Source: Coptis chinensis (taxonomy: Eukaryota; Streptophyta; Magnoliopsida; Ranunculales; Ranunculaceae). From it: DNA of 64,000 bases. Position numbers and translations under genes: made by a program. The notes under the pieces are model-generated. The model was not told the origin of the DNA. It did no database searches and saw nothing but the letters and a program-made list of their open reading frames with translations. The stretch's first letter is position 1. Each line of letters opens with the position of its first letter. Shown piece by piece: positions 55,095 to 64,000 of this stretch. The stretch lies in assembly GCA_015680905.1 (NCBI GenBank), contig CM027381.1, positions 21,367,501 to 21,431,500 of the forward strand, in the 5' to 3' direction.

Positions 55095-56736
55095 AAGCAA
55101 ATATGAGAAATTAGAATAAGTGACCAAAAATGGAGTTCTAACTAATCTCGTTTCGCCGAGTGCAATTGCATTGACCATATGCAACAAGACCTTAAACCAC
55201 TAGAAATTCCCTAGTGGACGAGTTATAGCCTCATGAGAGTTTTCCAGTGAAGGTACTCACAAACTTCATCTATATTATAATGACTAAGAAATATAACTAC
55301 TGTTTCATTATTTATTCTCAGATATCTATACATCTCACTAGCAATGAATATAGAATAATCAAGTCGAAACCTAAGCTAATATATGCATAATAATCAATCA
55401 TCTATGAATAAACATATATATAATGAACTATACTATATAATGCACTAACAGGCCAATTTCTGAAACTTTCGAATAGCGTCCTTAAGTAGGTCCTCACATA
55501 AAAGTCAAGACAAAAACCACTCTGATTTTTCCACTCAAGTTTCGCTCACTCTAGTGTGTAGTTGGCACACTTTACCTTACAATCTCAATGACACACGAGG
55601 AAGTCAAAGTTAATCAAACACATCTGCCGCTTACTATCACACTAACCTATTCCTAATTGAGCTAGAGGTCTTTATTAGGTGTTGCGGGGATTAGGTGATG
55701 GTTTAAGAATGAAGAAAATGGATATTCAGAAAGAACCAATCTGAGATAATAGAGTCTTCATATTATGTAACTAGAGAAAACTTTGTTCTTTACTTTGTTT
55801 CTACATTTTGTTTCCATCCTTAGCCATTTTTTTTTTCTTTTTCTTTTGGCTTTTGACTCCTTTGATTCTATTTTTGGAGTTCTAACTTTTATTTTATTTA
55901 TTTATTTATTATTTTCTTTTCTTTGGATGGAAACTTCCCTTTCTTATTTAAAGCAACTAACAAATTCTTGGTTTCGCATGTCTTTCTCTTTTCTATTCTT
56001 CATTTGATCTCTATTCTCAGACTCATTCAAAAATAGGTAGGCTGATTTTTATTTTTATTTTGTTTTGTAAAAGGGTAAAGGATTTGCGGTTTATGAAAGG
56101 CTAAAAAAAAGGCTCAGAGGGGAGACTAGCGGAAATAATTTCATATAGGTTTGAATTTCTGGCTATATCGATCCAAAGATGGCCTAAATTCTCGCTTAGG
56201 ATATGGTTTAGTGATCAAGCAAGTGGACGTGTGATTTCTCTATTCGGAATATACTTCTCTCTTGTGTCATTTCAAAAATATTTTACTCATATAAAGCTTT
56301 AGGCTATATTCTCACAGGATTTGTATAATAAGCATACTAGCCTAGATTTCAGAAACTTACTACCAATACAAACATAGATGCTCATGCAATATATTTATAG
56401 AAAGATGCAAAGATTATTACCTACATATTAACCTAAGTTTCTAAAAACTATTATAATGCAAAAGCTAACGTGAAACTTCTAGATTATTAAGAACATAGAG
56501 AAAGAACAACACCAATATTCCTAAGTGCATAGCATAAACTTTTTATTTATATTTTTGAATTTTTGAATTTTTTTACTAGAAAACAAGTGCATATTGTACA
56601 TATCTATATCCTAATAGGTGCTTTACATTACGCGTGTTTCTATGCCACCCCCAAACAAAAGCATGTTTTGTCCTCAAAGTATAGAAATACGAAGGGTAGG
56701 AAAAATACCATGGAAACGAGTGAAATTTTGGAACAT
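55095..56736 (-). other. 3' tail of the family 3 element
   Basis: No gene. It holds the four-hairpin element (55166-55260, with the first stem weakened), the ACCTAATAAAGACCTCTAGC block (55560-55685), T-rich runs (A-rich on minus, 55780-56080), the conserved GAGAATTTAGGCC/AAATCCTGTGAGAATATAG block (56150-56340) and a PPT-like module at 56644-56675. Confidence 0.65.
56644..56675 (-). promoter_or_regulatory. PPT-like module after ORF B (family 3)
   Basis: On minus: GAGGACAAAACATGC, TTTTG, then TTTGGGGGTGGC. It resembles the true PPT module 1.6 kb away. Confidence 0.5.
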
Positions 56737-56874
56737 CTGCAACACAAAGTTAAAACATACTAATATAGGTAAATAAAAATAGATGCAACTCTATATGAGT
56801 TCCACCCATTGTGGGGAAAACAAAGATCAAATTGCTTGGGACATAAGCAGACACGAACAAAAATAAAAACTTAC
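56737..56874 (-). other. candidate 138-nt intron after ORF B (family 3)
   Basis: On minus: GAG/GTAAGT donor 15 nt after the ORF B stop, an AT-rich body, a TTAAC branch-like motif and GTGTTGCAG acceptor followed by ATGTTCC, the same exon start as in family 1. Confidence 0.58.
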
Positions 56875-56888
56875 CTCATATCCAGTAT

Positions 56889-57797
56889 TTAGGCGTCATC
56901 ATCCTTTTCTACATAGAAGCGAGGTTCTTTTGTGTCCTGCAACGCCATGATAACTTGCCAAGTATTTCTCCATGTATCATCAACCCGTGCTAACCTATTA
57001 AGTGTTACTCGGTCTGATCGGGTGTAAGGAGCAACCCATTGAGGTTGTACCCTCCATCTCGGCCAAGTCATAACACGAAACGAACGAACAACGCAATTGG
57101 TCATAATTTCAACACCAACCCAATCCGTGTAGCGGGCTCAAAAATCAGAGAAAAAACAGCACATGATATGACAAACCAAAACAGGCATAAGAAGGTATTT
57201 ATGCCTCATAATATGGCCTCTAGCTAGACTAGCCACTAAAACCTTGGGAATGTCATATAGGAAACGTCCCTCGGCTAAAGCAAGTAAAACGTCACCAGCG
57301 GTATTATTCGCAGAAGTAAATTGCCAATCCCCTAAAATATTCATCATAATGAAGAACATGGTAAGGCCTACGTTCAGGGACAGGCTACCAAGGGCTATGT
57401 TATACTGCCCTCGGTCCATTACACGAAAAACCCTTCCCCCATAAGTCTCATGAAAGTACTCATAGTTATAAAGGTATGCATTATTAGTCAGATATCCCCA
57501 TGAGTTCGTAGGAACAGGCATAGGCATTCCCACAACAAAAGCAACCAAAAACTTGCTAAAGTCCATTGTCGTATCATTAACTACGACAGAGAACACTTGT
57601 TCTCCATCTGGTTGACAAAAGAACTTTGAATTATTATAGAAATATTCAGTAAGTTGAGGTGAATACGAGTCATCAGGACTTACCAGTAGATGCTGCCATC
57701 TTAACTGCACGATTCTATCATGGAACCATCCTCCATAGTTGTTGCTTCAGAACAAATCTTAAAAAGACTGCTCCGGTATGAGTGTAGGAGAGTTCAT
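56889..57797 (-). pseudogene. ORF B pseudogene (family 3)
   Basis: Start ATGAACTCTCC at 57797 (TLIPEQSF shared with family 1), with two early stops at about 57765 and 57750. 57710-57138 is then open with LVSPDDSYSPQLTEYFYNN, DFSKFLVAFVVGMPMP, LGSLSLNVGLTMFFIMMNIL and MRHKYLLMPVLV. A frameshift near 57110-57140 precedes the C-terminal RSFRVMTWPRWRVQPQWVAP and WQVIMALQDTKEPRFY, with the stop at 56889-56891. About 300 codons. Function unknown. Its TATA box is at 58117-58125. Confidence 0.77.
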
Positions 57798-57874
57798 ATC
57801 AACAAATACACTCTAAGACTGCTGGAAACAACCTCGGAAAAATCCACAAAAAATCAGAAGTGAAACTAACTGCA

Positions 57875-58010
57875 AAGGCCAAGGCGCGGGTCGCGCTCTT
57901 GAATGGCTATGGAAGGGCGCAGGTCGCGCTCCTGTCTTGGTCGACTTCCAGGTACTTGAGGGCGGGGCACGCTCGAGAGTAAGCAGACTAGAGGGCGAGG
58001 CACGCTCCAT
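57875..58010 (-). repeat. GC-rich motif cluster in ORF B leader (family 3)
   Basis: On minus: GGAGCGTGCCTCGCCCTC, CGAGCGTGCCCCGCCCTC, GGAGCGCGACCTGCGCCC and AGAGCGCGACCCGCGCC, four related strings in an AT-rich region between the TATA box and ORF B. Comparable GAGCG clusters precede ORF B in family 1. Confidence 0.6.
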
Positions 58011-58116
58011 GTATCTTGAGTGCTCTGAAGTGAAAAACAAAAGGAATTTTTTTTTGAGAGGTTCAAGGTAGGAGATGCAAAGTGAGAGTTGTGGTTTTAG
58101 TGTTGAGTGAATCAAG

Positions 58117-58125
58117 GATTTATAG
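58117..58125 (-). promoter_or_regulatory. TATA box upstream of ORF B (family 3)
   Basis: CTCTATAAATCC on minus, about 320 bp before the ORF B start, followed by a CA-rich leader as in family 1. Confidence 0.4.
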
Positions 58126-58433
58126 AGGTTTTAGTTTCTTAATCTAATTCTACAAGTTTCCCAAATTGTTAAGGCAATTGACGGAAACATAATATTTCTA
58201 AAACCAAAACAGAAACAGACCAGGTGCATATTCCAAAAATAAACCAATAGCTTTTTGGCTTGAAATTAAAATAGCAACTTCCTAATTCCACTCATTGAAA
58301 TTTCACCACTACAACAGTATATGATCCTAGCCACACCAAATTGGCAACATTCTCTCATAATCATATTCTCACAATTTTTCAACAATAACTTCCAAAACGG
58401 TGGATAGAATAAAAACAATGCTGAACAATTAAT

Positions 58434-58450
58434 CCCACCCCTAAACAAAT
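58434..58450 (-). promoter_or_regulatory. PPT-like tract after ORF A (family 3)
   Basis: On minus: ATTTGTTTAGGGGTGGG, counterpart of 30131 and 46841. Confidence 0.45.
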
Positions 58451-58636
58451 CGGAAAAGTGGGATTCATGAAAAACAACAGTATGCTTGGACAAAAATTTA
58501 ATTAAACTTAAAATTATACTAACAACCAAATATTCGACAACAATTACATAATTCAAAATGAACTAATTAACTAAATAATAAAAAATAAAATTCTACTAAA
58601 AACAGGAAAAAAATTCCTAAACATAATACAACTAAA

Positions 58637-59743
58637 CTACGAGCCACGAGATGAGGATGGTTCCGAGTCATCAGTCTTGCGTCGACGACGCTCATACCTC
58701 TCAGACTCGTCAGAAGTAGAACTCTGATAGGGTGGCAAGCGTCGTAGAACTTCCACTAACTCTCTAGATATGTGTTCATGGATTCCTCGTGCTCCTTATC
58801 ACGTTGGACTAGGGTCTCCATGGTAGCCTGGAGCTCTCGGTTACTAGCACTAAGCTCCTCAAAATTCTGATGAATGTTCACCTACCTAGTCCGCAGATCC
58901 ACACAAATGGTATTAAGAGAATGCATGCCATGATGAAGCAATGTCATGCGTTCTATATCAGAAGTAGCCTTCTCCAAGGCATCGGCCTCAAAACATGTCG
59001 TATCTTCCTCATCCTCGTCCGAATCAACAACTCTATCCTCAGGCAACCGCCACGTCTTCTAAATACATTCCGAATAAATCTTTGCATTTGAATGCGACCT
59101 TAACAAAATCTTTTCAGACTTCGATTTCTCTCCAAAATGCATCATGATCGTCGTAATCAAAATAGGGAAGGGTGCAGTATTCACTCCAACTCCTCTAATC
59201 ATATTTAAAATAAAGTCGAGGATGCAAAAATCATACCTCTTCTGCTGTAATACCCAGAGTAAGTGTAGATAGTTCAAATTGATGTCACTGACTTTCGTCG
59301 TCTCAGTGACATTATTACCAATCCACTGAGCTACAGCCAGCTACTGACAAATACCGGTTGGTTCTCAGAGACGACTGTCGAACACAATGCGATTTCGGAT
59401 TGTACTATCCCTCCAGTACAGTCTCTCTCATCAACGCCTCTATCCCACCAAACTGGGATTCCTGCACTGTGGCTACGAGGTTTTGTCTTGCCTCAATGTC
59501 CAGAATCCTAGACAACACGACTGTACACACTTCCTTCCTCGTACCACCCACCTTCACAAAAATCTTCCGACCCTCAATCTCTTTCTTTTTATAAAAACTC
59601 AACACCAAATCGGTGTGGTAAAAATTCTTCGGTGAATACCATAAGTTCTGCCACTTCCTACTATTCATCTCATCATTGTAAAATGGTGCAAAATAGTCCG
59701 ATGTAAAAACTTGTTCCGCGAGAATTTTTCATTTTTGGGCCAT
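58637..59743 (-). pseudogene. ORF A pseudogene (family 3)
   Basis: Start at 59743, with a TGA as the fifth codon, then ILAEQVFTS as in family 1. 59668-59405 is open (WQNLWYSPKNFYHTDLVLSF, TVQESQFGGIEALM). A TAG follows at the site corresponding to an Asn in family 1. 59277-59059 encodes MNYLHLLWVLQQKRYDFCIL and GVNTAPFPILITTIMM. After a TAA near 59058 the acidic DEDEEDTTCFEADALE, the SLNTICVDLRTR stretch and a coiled-coil-like region lead to SEPSSSRGS and the stop at 58637-58639. About 369 codons. Function unknown. Confidence 0.76.
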
Positions 59744-60797
59744 TTTTTTCTTTTGATTTTGAAAATGGGGTTAGAGTAAGGTGGAGGAGAGGTATTGAAA
59801 CAGGGAATCAAATTGTGGTTTGAATGGTGTGGGTGTGCGATGGATGTTGGGTTTTTTGGTGGTTTAATGGAGGTGGAGATGGAAAAGATGATTTGGAATA
59901 GCGAAATTGGAGTAGGGTTGTTAAATTGGAGTTATAAGAATCGATGGTTTTGTTTTTTTTTTTTTTTTTTTTGGTTTGGTGTTTCGTTAATGGAGGCTGA
60001 TGAAGGGGTGAAGATGGAGGAGAACTTGCGAAGGGTTTCTCCTTGAAGGTGATGGAGAAACATGTGCATACAAGGTTTTGGGCCCAAGCCCAAACAAATT
60101 CGAAAAATTCCCATTATGTCCTTATGCGCGCAAACTTTAAACTAAAATTCTTGATTCGTTAACGGTTCGATTTTTGTGAATGAGCTATTAAAACGATCAT
60201 CACAGATAGTACAATCCAATGATCTATAAAAAAAAACCCAATTCTAACCGTGGTTGACATATAAGGAAATGAAAAATATCTCAAAGTGCGTGCATAATAT
60301 AAGTTATGTGATCAAATGAAATCTAAATTTATAGATATTGTCAACCCAAATCGAAATACGACTAAACGGCATAAACAACAAGAATAGAAAGTTGAGAGAT
60401 CAAGAAAAGGAAAGACCAAACACCCCACCCCCAAACAAATTTTAGACAACATAGTTTAAAAAAATTTGTTTAAAAACGTGGGTCTTTTAGAGTCAGATTC
60501 CCGAGACTTGCTAGATTACTATTTTTATGGTTTTAAATTTTTTTACTTTTTATGAATACGGATTAATATAAGGGAAAACAAAAAAATAATAAAGACATAA
60601 TTCACACCATAGAGAAACATGACTCAAAAATCGAGAAAATATGCAAGAGTGGAAAACATGAATTATGTTAAACGTGGACTTAGGATCTGGTACTTACAGC
60701 CACACACTCCAGAGGGAGGGCTCGGTTACCTTCGGTTACCTGAATGGTGCACTTACCAATATATGGAAGTGACAGGAAGTACACCAAACATCAAAGG
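59744..60797 (-). other. spacer between pol and ORF A (family 3)
   Basis: No gene. In order on minus: post-pol block directly after the integrase stop (60790-60660, with AGGTAACC twice), AATCTGACTCTAAAAGACCC motif (60510-60485), PPT-like AATTTGTTTGGGGGTGGGGT at 60440-60421, the conserved segment ending GGGCTTGGGCCC (about 60180-60075), then the ORF A leader. A T-run at 59947-59971 lies in the leader. Confidence 0.65.
60421..60440 (-). promoter_or_regulatory. PPT-like tract after pol (family 3)
   Basis: On minus: ATTTGTTTGGGGGTGGGGTG. Confidence 0.5.
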
Positions 60798-62140
60798 TCA
60801 GTCCTCATAGACAGGGTCCTGTAAAAGGACATCCTCCACATCATGGGACATTAACTCGTGAAAATGTTTTAATCGTTGGCCATTAACCTTAAAGGTACTG
60901 TTGTCCTTGGGATTTAACAAGGTGATTGCCCCGTAAAGGGTGACTTCAGTAACCATAAAAGGACCAGATCAACGGGTTTTTAACTTTTCAAGGAAAATGT
61001 GCAAACGGGAGTTATAAAGCAAGACCTTTTGACCAACCACAAACTCCTTACGCAAAATTTGTTTATCATGAACTCATTTCATGTTAGCTTTATAATTCTT
61101 TGCGAGGTCATAAGAATCGCTACGGATTTCTTCAAGCTCATTTAACTGCAATTTTCACTTAACACCCGCCTTATCAAAATTGAAGTTAAGGCTTTTTATA
61201 GCCTACATAGCACGGATCTCCAATTCAACGGGCAAGTGATAAGGTTTTCCAAATACAAGTATAAACGGAAACATACCTATAAGAGTTTTAAAAAGCAGTC
61301 GTATACGCCCATAAGGCATCAGTTAGACGCTTAGACCAATCTTTCCTATCAGGATTTACTATTGTTTCTAATATTTTTTTAATTTCCCTATTAGAAACTT
61401 CTACTTGGCCGCTAGTTCGTGGAGGATAAGGAGTTGCCACCTTATGGGTAACTCCATACTTTTTAACTAAAGAAGCAACAACTTTGTTGCAAAAATGTGT
61501 TCCGTCATCACTAATGATGGCTTTAGGAATGCCAAACCAACAGAAAATGTATTCTTTAACAAAAAACATAACTGTCATATGGTCATTATTACGGCAAGTC
61601 ATGGCCTCTATCCATTTAGACACGTAATCCACGACAACAATAATATAAATAAAATCGTGGGAAACACGAAAAGGACCCATGAAATCAATTCCCCATACAT
61701 CAAAAATTTCTACTACCATAATGGGATTTAACAGCATCATATTACGTTTAGTGATTCGCCCCAATTGTTGGCAATGAACACACTTCTTGCAATACACTTG
61801 GGCATCTTTAAAAATGGTAGGCCAATAAAAACATATTGAAAAACTTTACCTGCTATTTTCATACCACTAAAATGGCCACCACACTTTTTATCATGGCAGA
61901 ACGATAGAACCTCATTATACTCCCACTGGGGAATACAACGATGAATAATCTGATCTGCACAATACTTAAAAAGGTAGGGCTCATCATAGTAGTGTAGCTT
62001 AACTCTGGCCAAGAACTTCTTATGTTCATTTCTTGACCAAACATCAAGAATAATATCAGAAACTAAATAATTCACAATGTTAGCATACCATGGTGCAGAA
62101 AAAATAGCATAGAGATGCTCATCAGGAAAAGAGTCAGGTA
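60798..62140 (-). pseudogene. Athila integrase (family 3)
   Basis: Zinc-binding HHCC: FCHDKKCGGHFSG supplies the two histidines and YCKKCVHC the two cysteines, with a frameshift between them near 61800. The core is open at 61797-61288: WGIDFMGPF (first Asp), AIISDDGTHF (second Asp) and SGQVEVSNREIKKIL (Glu), a complete DDE triad. The C-terminal part (HDKQILRKEF, GQKVLLYNSRLHIF, KVNGQRLKHFHEL) has stops near 61200, 61075 and 60985 and ends DPVYED at 60798. No chromodomain. Integrase inserts cDNA into chromosomal DNA. Confidence 0.88.
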
Positions 62141-62640
62141 TAGACTCATAATCACTATCATTGTCATTTGTTAGTCTAGATAAGTGGTCGGCAACTACAT
62201 TTTTGACCCCTCGTTTATCCTTAATTTCTAAGGTGAACTCTTGCAGGAGAAGAATCCATCGGATCAATCTCTATTCAGCACCCTTCTTTGATATAAGGTA
62301 CCTAAGGGCTGCATGGTCCGTGTAAACTGAAGTCATAGTACCAACCAAATAAGAACGAAACTTATCTAAAGCATAAACCACAACTAAAAATTCTTTTTCT
62401 GTAGTTGTATAATTTCTTTGAGCATCGTTTAAAGTTTTACTAGCATAATAAATAGCAGTGGACTTATCATCTAGTTTTTGTCCTAACACAGCACCAACAG
62501 CATAATCACTAGCATCATACATAAGTTCGAAAGGTTTAAACCAATCGGGAGACTGTATAATCGGTGCAGATGTTAAAGCGGCTTTTAAAGTTTCAAAAGC
62601 CTATTTGCTATTATAATTGAAATCAAAGATGGCATCCTTT
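62141..62640 (-). pseudogene. Athila RNase H (family 3)
   Basis: 62522-62271 is open: MYDASDYAVGAVLGQ (first catalytic Asp), YYASKTLNDAQRNYTTTEKE (Glu), FRSYLVGTM and SVYTDHAALRYL (Asp). A stop at about 62270 separates MIRWILLLQEFTLEI and the VVADHLSRL segment that joins integrase. Upstream to 62640 the connection is broken by stops. Confidence 0.85.
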
Positions 62641-63560
62641 AAAAGCATTTAGTTAAAGGCCTAGCTATTTTTGAAAAATCTTTGATAAAACGCCTATAAA
62701 AACCTGCATGGCCTAAAAAGGCTCTAATGTACGGACAGTCCGTGGTAATGGTAGAGATGCTATCTTATCTAATTTGGCCTTATCTACTTCGATGCCATTA
62801 TTAGATACAATATGACCTAGCAATATTCTTTTTTTAACCATAAAATAACATGTTTCCCAATTTAAAATCAGACCCTTCTCCTCACACCGTGTCAAAACCT
62901 TAGACAAGTTAGACAGGCAGTTAGTGAAAGAGTCTCCATAGATAGAAAAATCATCCATGAAAACTTCCATGAAGCGTTCTACCATGTCACTAAAGATATG
63001 AAGCATACACCGCTGGAAGGTACCAGGAGTATTACAAAGGCTAAAAGGCATTCGTTTATAGACATATGTTCCAAAAGGACATGTGAAGATAGTCTTTTCT
63101 TGGTCATCAATATCGATAATAATCTGAAAATAACCAGAGTAACCATCTAAAAAACAATAATAAGCATGACCAACTAGACATTCGAGCATATGATCTATAA
63201 AGGGTAAAGGAAAATGATCTTTTTGTGTCATGGCATTTAAACATCTGTAGTCAATACAGATCCTCCATTTCATAGGGACATATGTAGAAACATATTCACC
63301 CTTAGTATTACGCACAATAGTAACCCCCGATTTCTTAGGAACTACATGAACGAATGGGACTTACCTATTTACTATCGAAAATGGGATATATGAGACCCGC
63401 ATCGAGTAACCGTAAGACTTCTTCCCTAACCACCTCTTTCATGGCAGGGTTCAAGCGACACTGAAGTTCGCGAGAAGCTTTTGTATTATCCTCCAAATGG
63501 ATACGATGTGTGCAAACATTAGGATCAATCCCCTTAATGTCGTCTAGGGACCAAGAAATT
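62641..63560 (-). pseudogene. Athila reverse transcriptase (family 3)
   Basis: The N-terminal part (RLNPAMKEVVREEVLRLLDA) ends at a stop near 63365. 63315-62713 is open with WRICIDYRCLNAMTQKDHF, CFLDGYSGYFQIIID (motif A), TCPFGTYVYKRMPFSLCNTP, VFMDDFSIYGDS (FMDD) and LGHIVSNNGIEVDKAKLDKI. The catalytic residues are present. Stops in the thumb/connection region (62700-62600) break it. Confidence 0.9.
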
Positions 63561-64000
63561 GCAGAACGATGTTCCCTAATCACCCTAATCAAACGTGCCT
63601 CTTCATCCGCAGACAACAGAGAAGATATAAGTACCGGATGACTACCATCCGGATCAAGTTGAATATACTTCAACTCAGAAGGAAGAGATTTAAGCACAAG
63701 GGTGGAAGGAATGTCGATAAAGGCTTCTAGAGGTTCCTCATCATGAACAGTGAAGACTTGTTTAGGTATCAAATCTTCAAACTCGATCGGTAAATAGAGC
63801 TACAGAGGATCTAAAATAATAGACTCAAAAAAGGCGTTGACTTCCTCTACATAGGAGTCATCGTCAAAATCTGAACTTCCAAAAGAAAGGAATTTATGTA
63901 TCTTATTTTCTTGGAGCGTGTTATTGAAATAATCTTGAGCTAAGCTCTCGATCATGCTAACCTCCCCATCTATAGACGAATCTGGTAACTATTTCATCAT
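63561..64000 (-). pseudogene. protease-RT linker (family 3), cut by window edge
   Basis: 63772 down to 63561 is open (LPSELKYIQLDPDGSHPVLI, HRSAISWSLDDIKGIDP) and matches the linker before RT in the 16.7 kb element near 16660-16830. Farther right the LPDSSIDGEVSMIES and DYFNN segments match the end of the protease region in unit 5 (near 43680-43740), with stops. Protease proper and gag lie outside the window. Confidence 0.8.

Larger units (their letters stand above)
53741..64000 (-). mobile_element. Athila element, third LTR family, 3' part
   Basis: A minus-strand element whose 3' LTR is at 53741-55062. Reading leftward from the right edge it carries the protease-RT linker, RT, RNase H, integrase, post-pol block, ORF A, ORF B with its intron, tail and PPT. 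Gag, protease and the 5' LTR lie beyond 64000. Coding regions have scattered stops and frameshifts, so it is not autonomous as read. It shows the complete pol-to-LTR order and serves as the reference for the rearranged units of the 46 kb block. Confidence 0.9.

Noticed and set aside
58266-58556. 96-codon minus-strand hydrophobic frame between ORF A and ORF B as an envelope gene
   Set aside because: It spans the PPT-like tract and an AT-rich spacer and has no counterpart in units 2 or 5.

Overview
This window is plant nuclear DNA, most likely from a eudicot, and almost all of it is Ty3/gypsy LTR retrotransposon. No host gene, tRNA, rRNA or CRISPR array was recognised. The lineage evidence is Athila-type protease (DLGA), reverse transcriptase (FMDD) and integrase, primer-binding sites complementary to tRNA-Asp (TGGCGCC...), and two accessory open reading frames (called ORF A and ORF B here) downstream of pol. 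The species cannot be named from the sequence.

Layout. (1) 1-2778, minus strand: an Athila remnant with a broken gag joined directly to post-pol DNA, running off the left edge. (2) 2779-4387: unassigned leader-like DNA with a GC-rich block. (3) 4388-5563 and 51897-52960, plus strand: one decayed TAT/Ogre-type gypsy element (protease, RT, RNase H), split inside RT motif A. (4) 5564-51891: a 46.3 kb block inserted into that RT, bounded by the target-site duplication GTCAT and by two ~1.65 kb Athila LTRs. It is a chain: LTR a, unit 1, LTR b, unit 2, LTR c, unit 3, LTR d, unit 4, inverted partial LTR e, unit 5, LTR f. The units keep different parts of the same internal region. Inside LTR b sits a second, structurally complete Athila element of another LTR family (10674-27351, 16.7 kb, TSD AAGAT). 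(5) 52961-53740: unassigned DNA. (6) 53741-64000, minus strand: the 3' LTR, 3' tail, ORF B, ORF A and pol of a third Athila family, running off the right edge.

Shared element plan: LTR, tRNA-Asp PBS, long leader, gag, protease, RT, RNase H, integrase, a conserved post-pol block, ORF A, ORF B, a long conserved tail, polypurine tract (PPT), LTR. Units 2 and 5 belong to a subfamily without RT-integrase, in which a short unknown reading frame occupies that place. Every long coding region is broken somewhere, apart from the 552-codon gag-protease piece at 42414-44072 and a few short frames.

The most unusual features lie in the 3' half. PPT-like TTTGGGGG tracts follow pol, ORF A and ORF B as well as preceding the 3' LTR. 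ORF B has its own TATA box and a complete-looking 137-138 nt intron just after its stop codon in two LTR families. A set of four adjacent hairpins is kept upstream of the PPT in all families. The 16.7 kb element also carries two extra short open frames; one lies behind a TATA box with three AACGG (MSA-type, G2/M) motifs. Accessory genes in these elements may be expressed as separate, promoter-bearing, spliced units. That last statement is inference.
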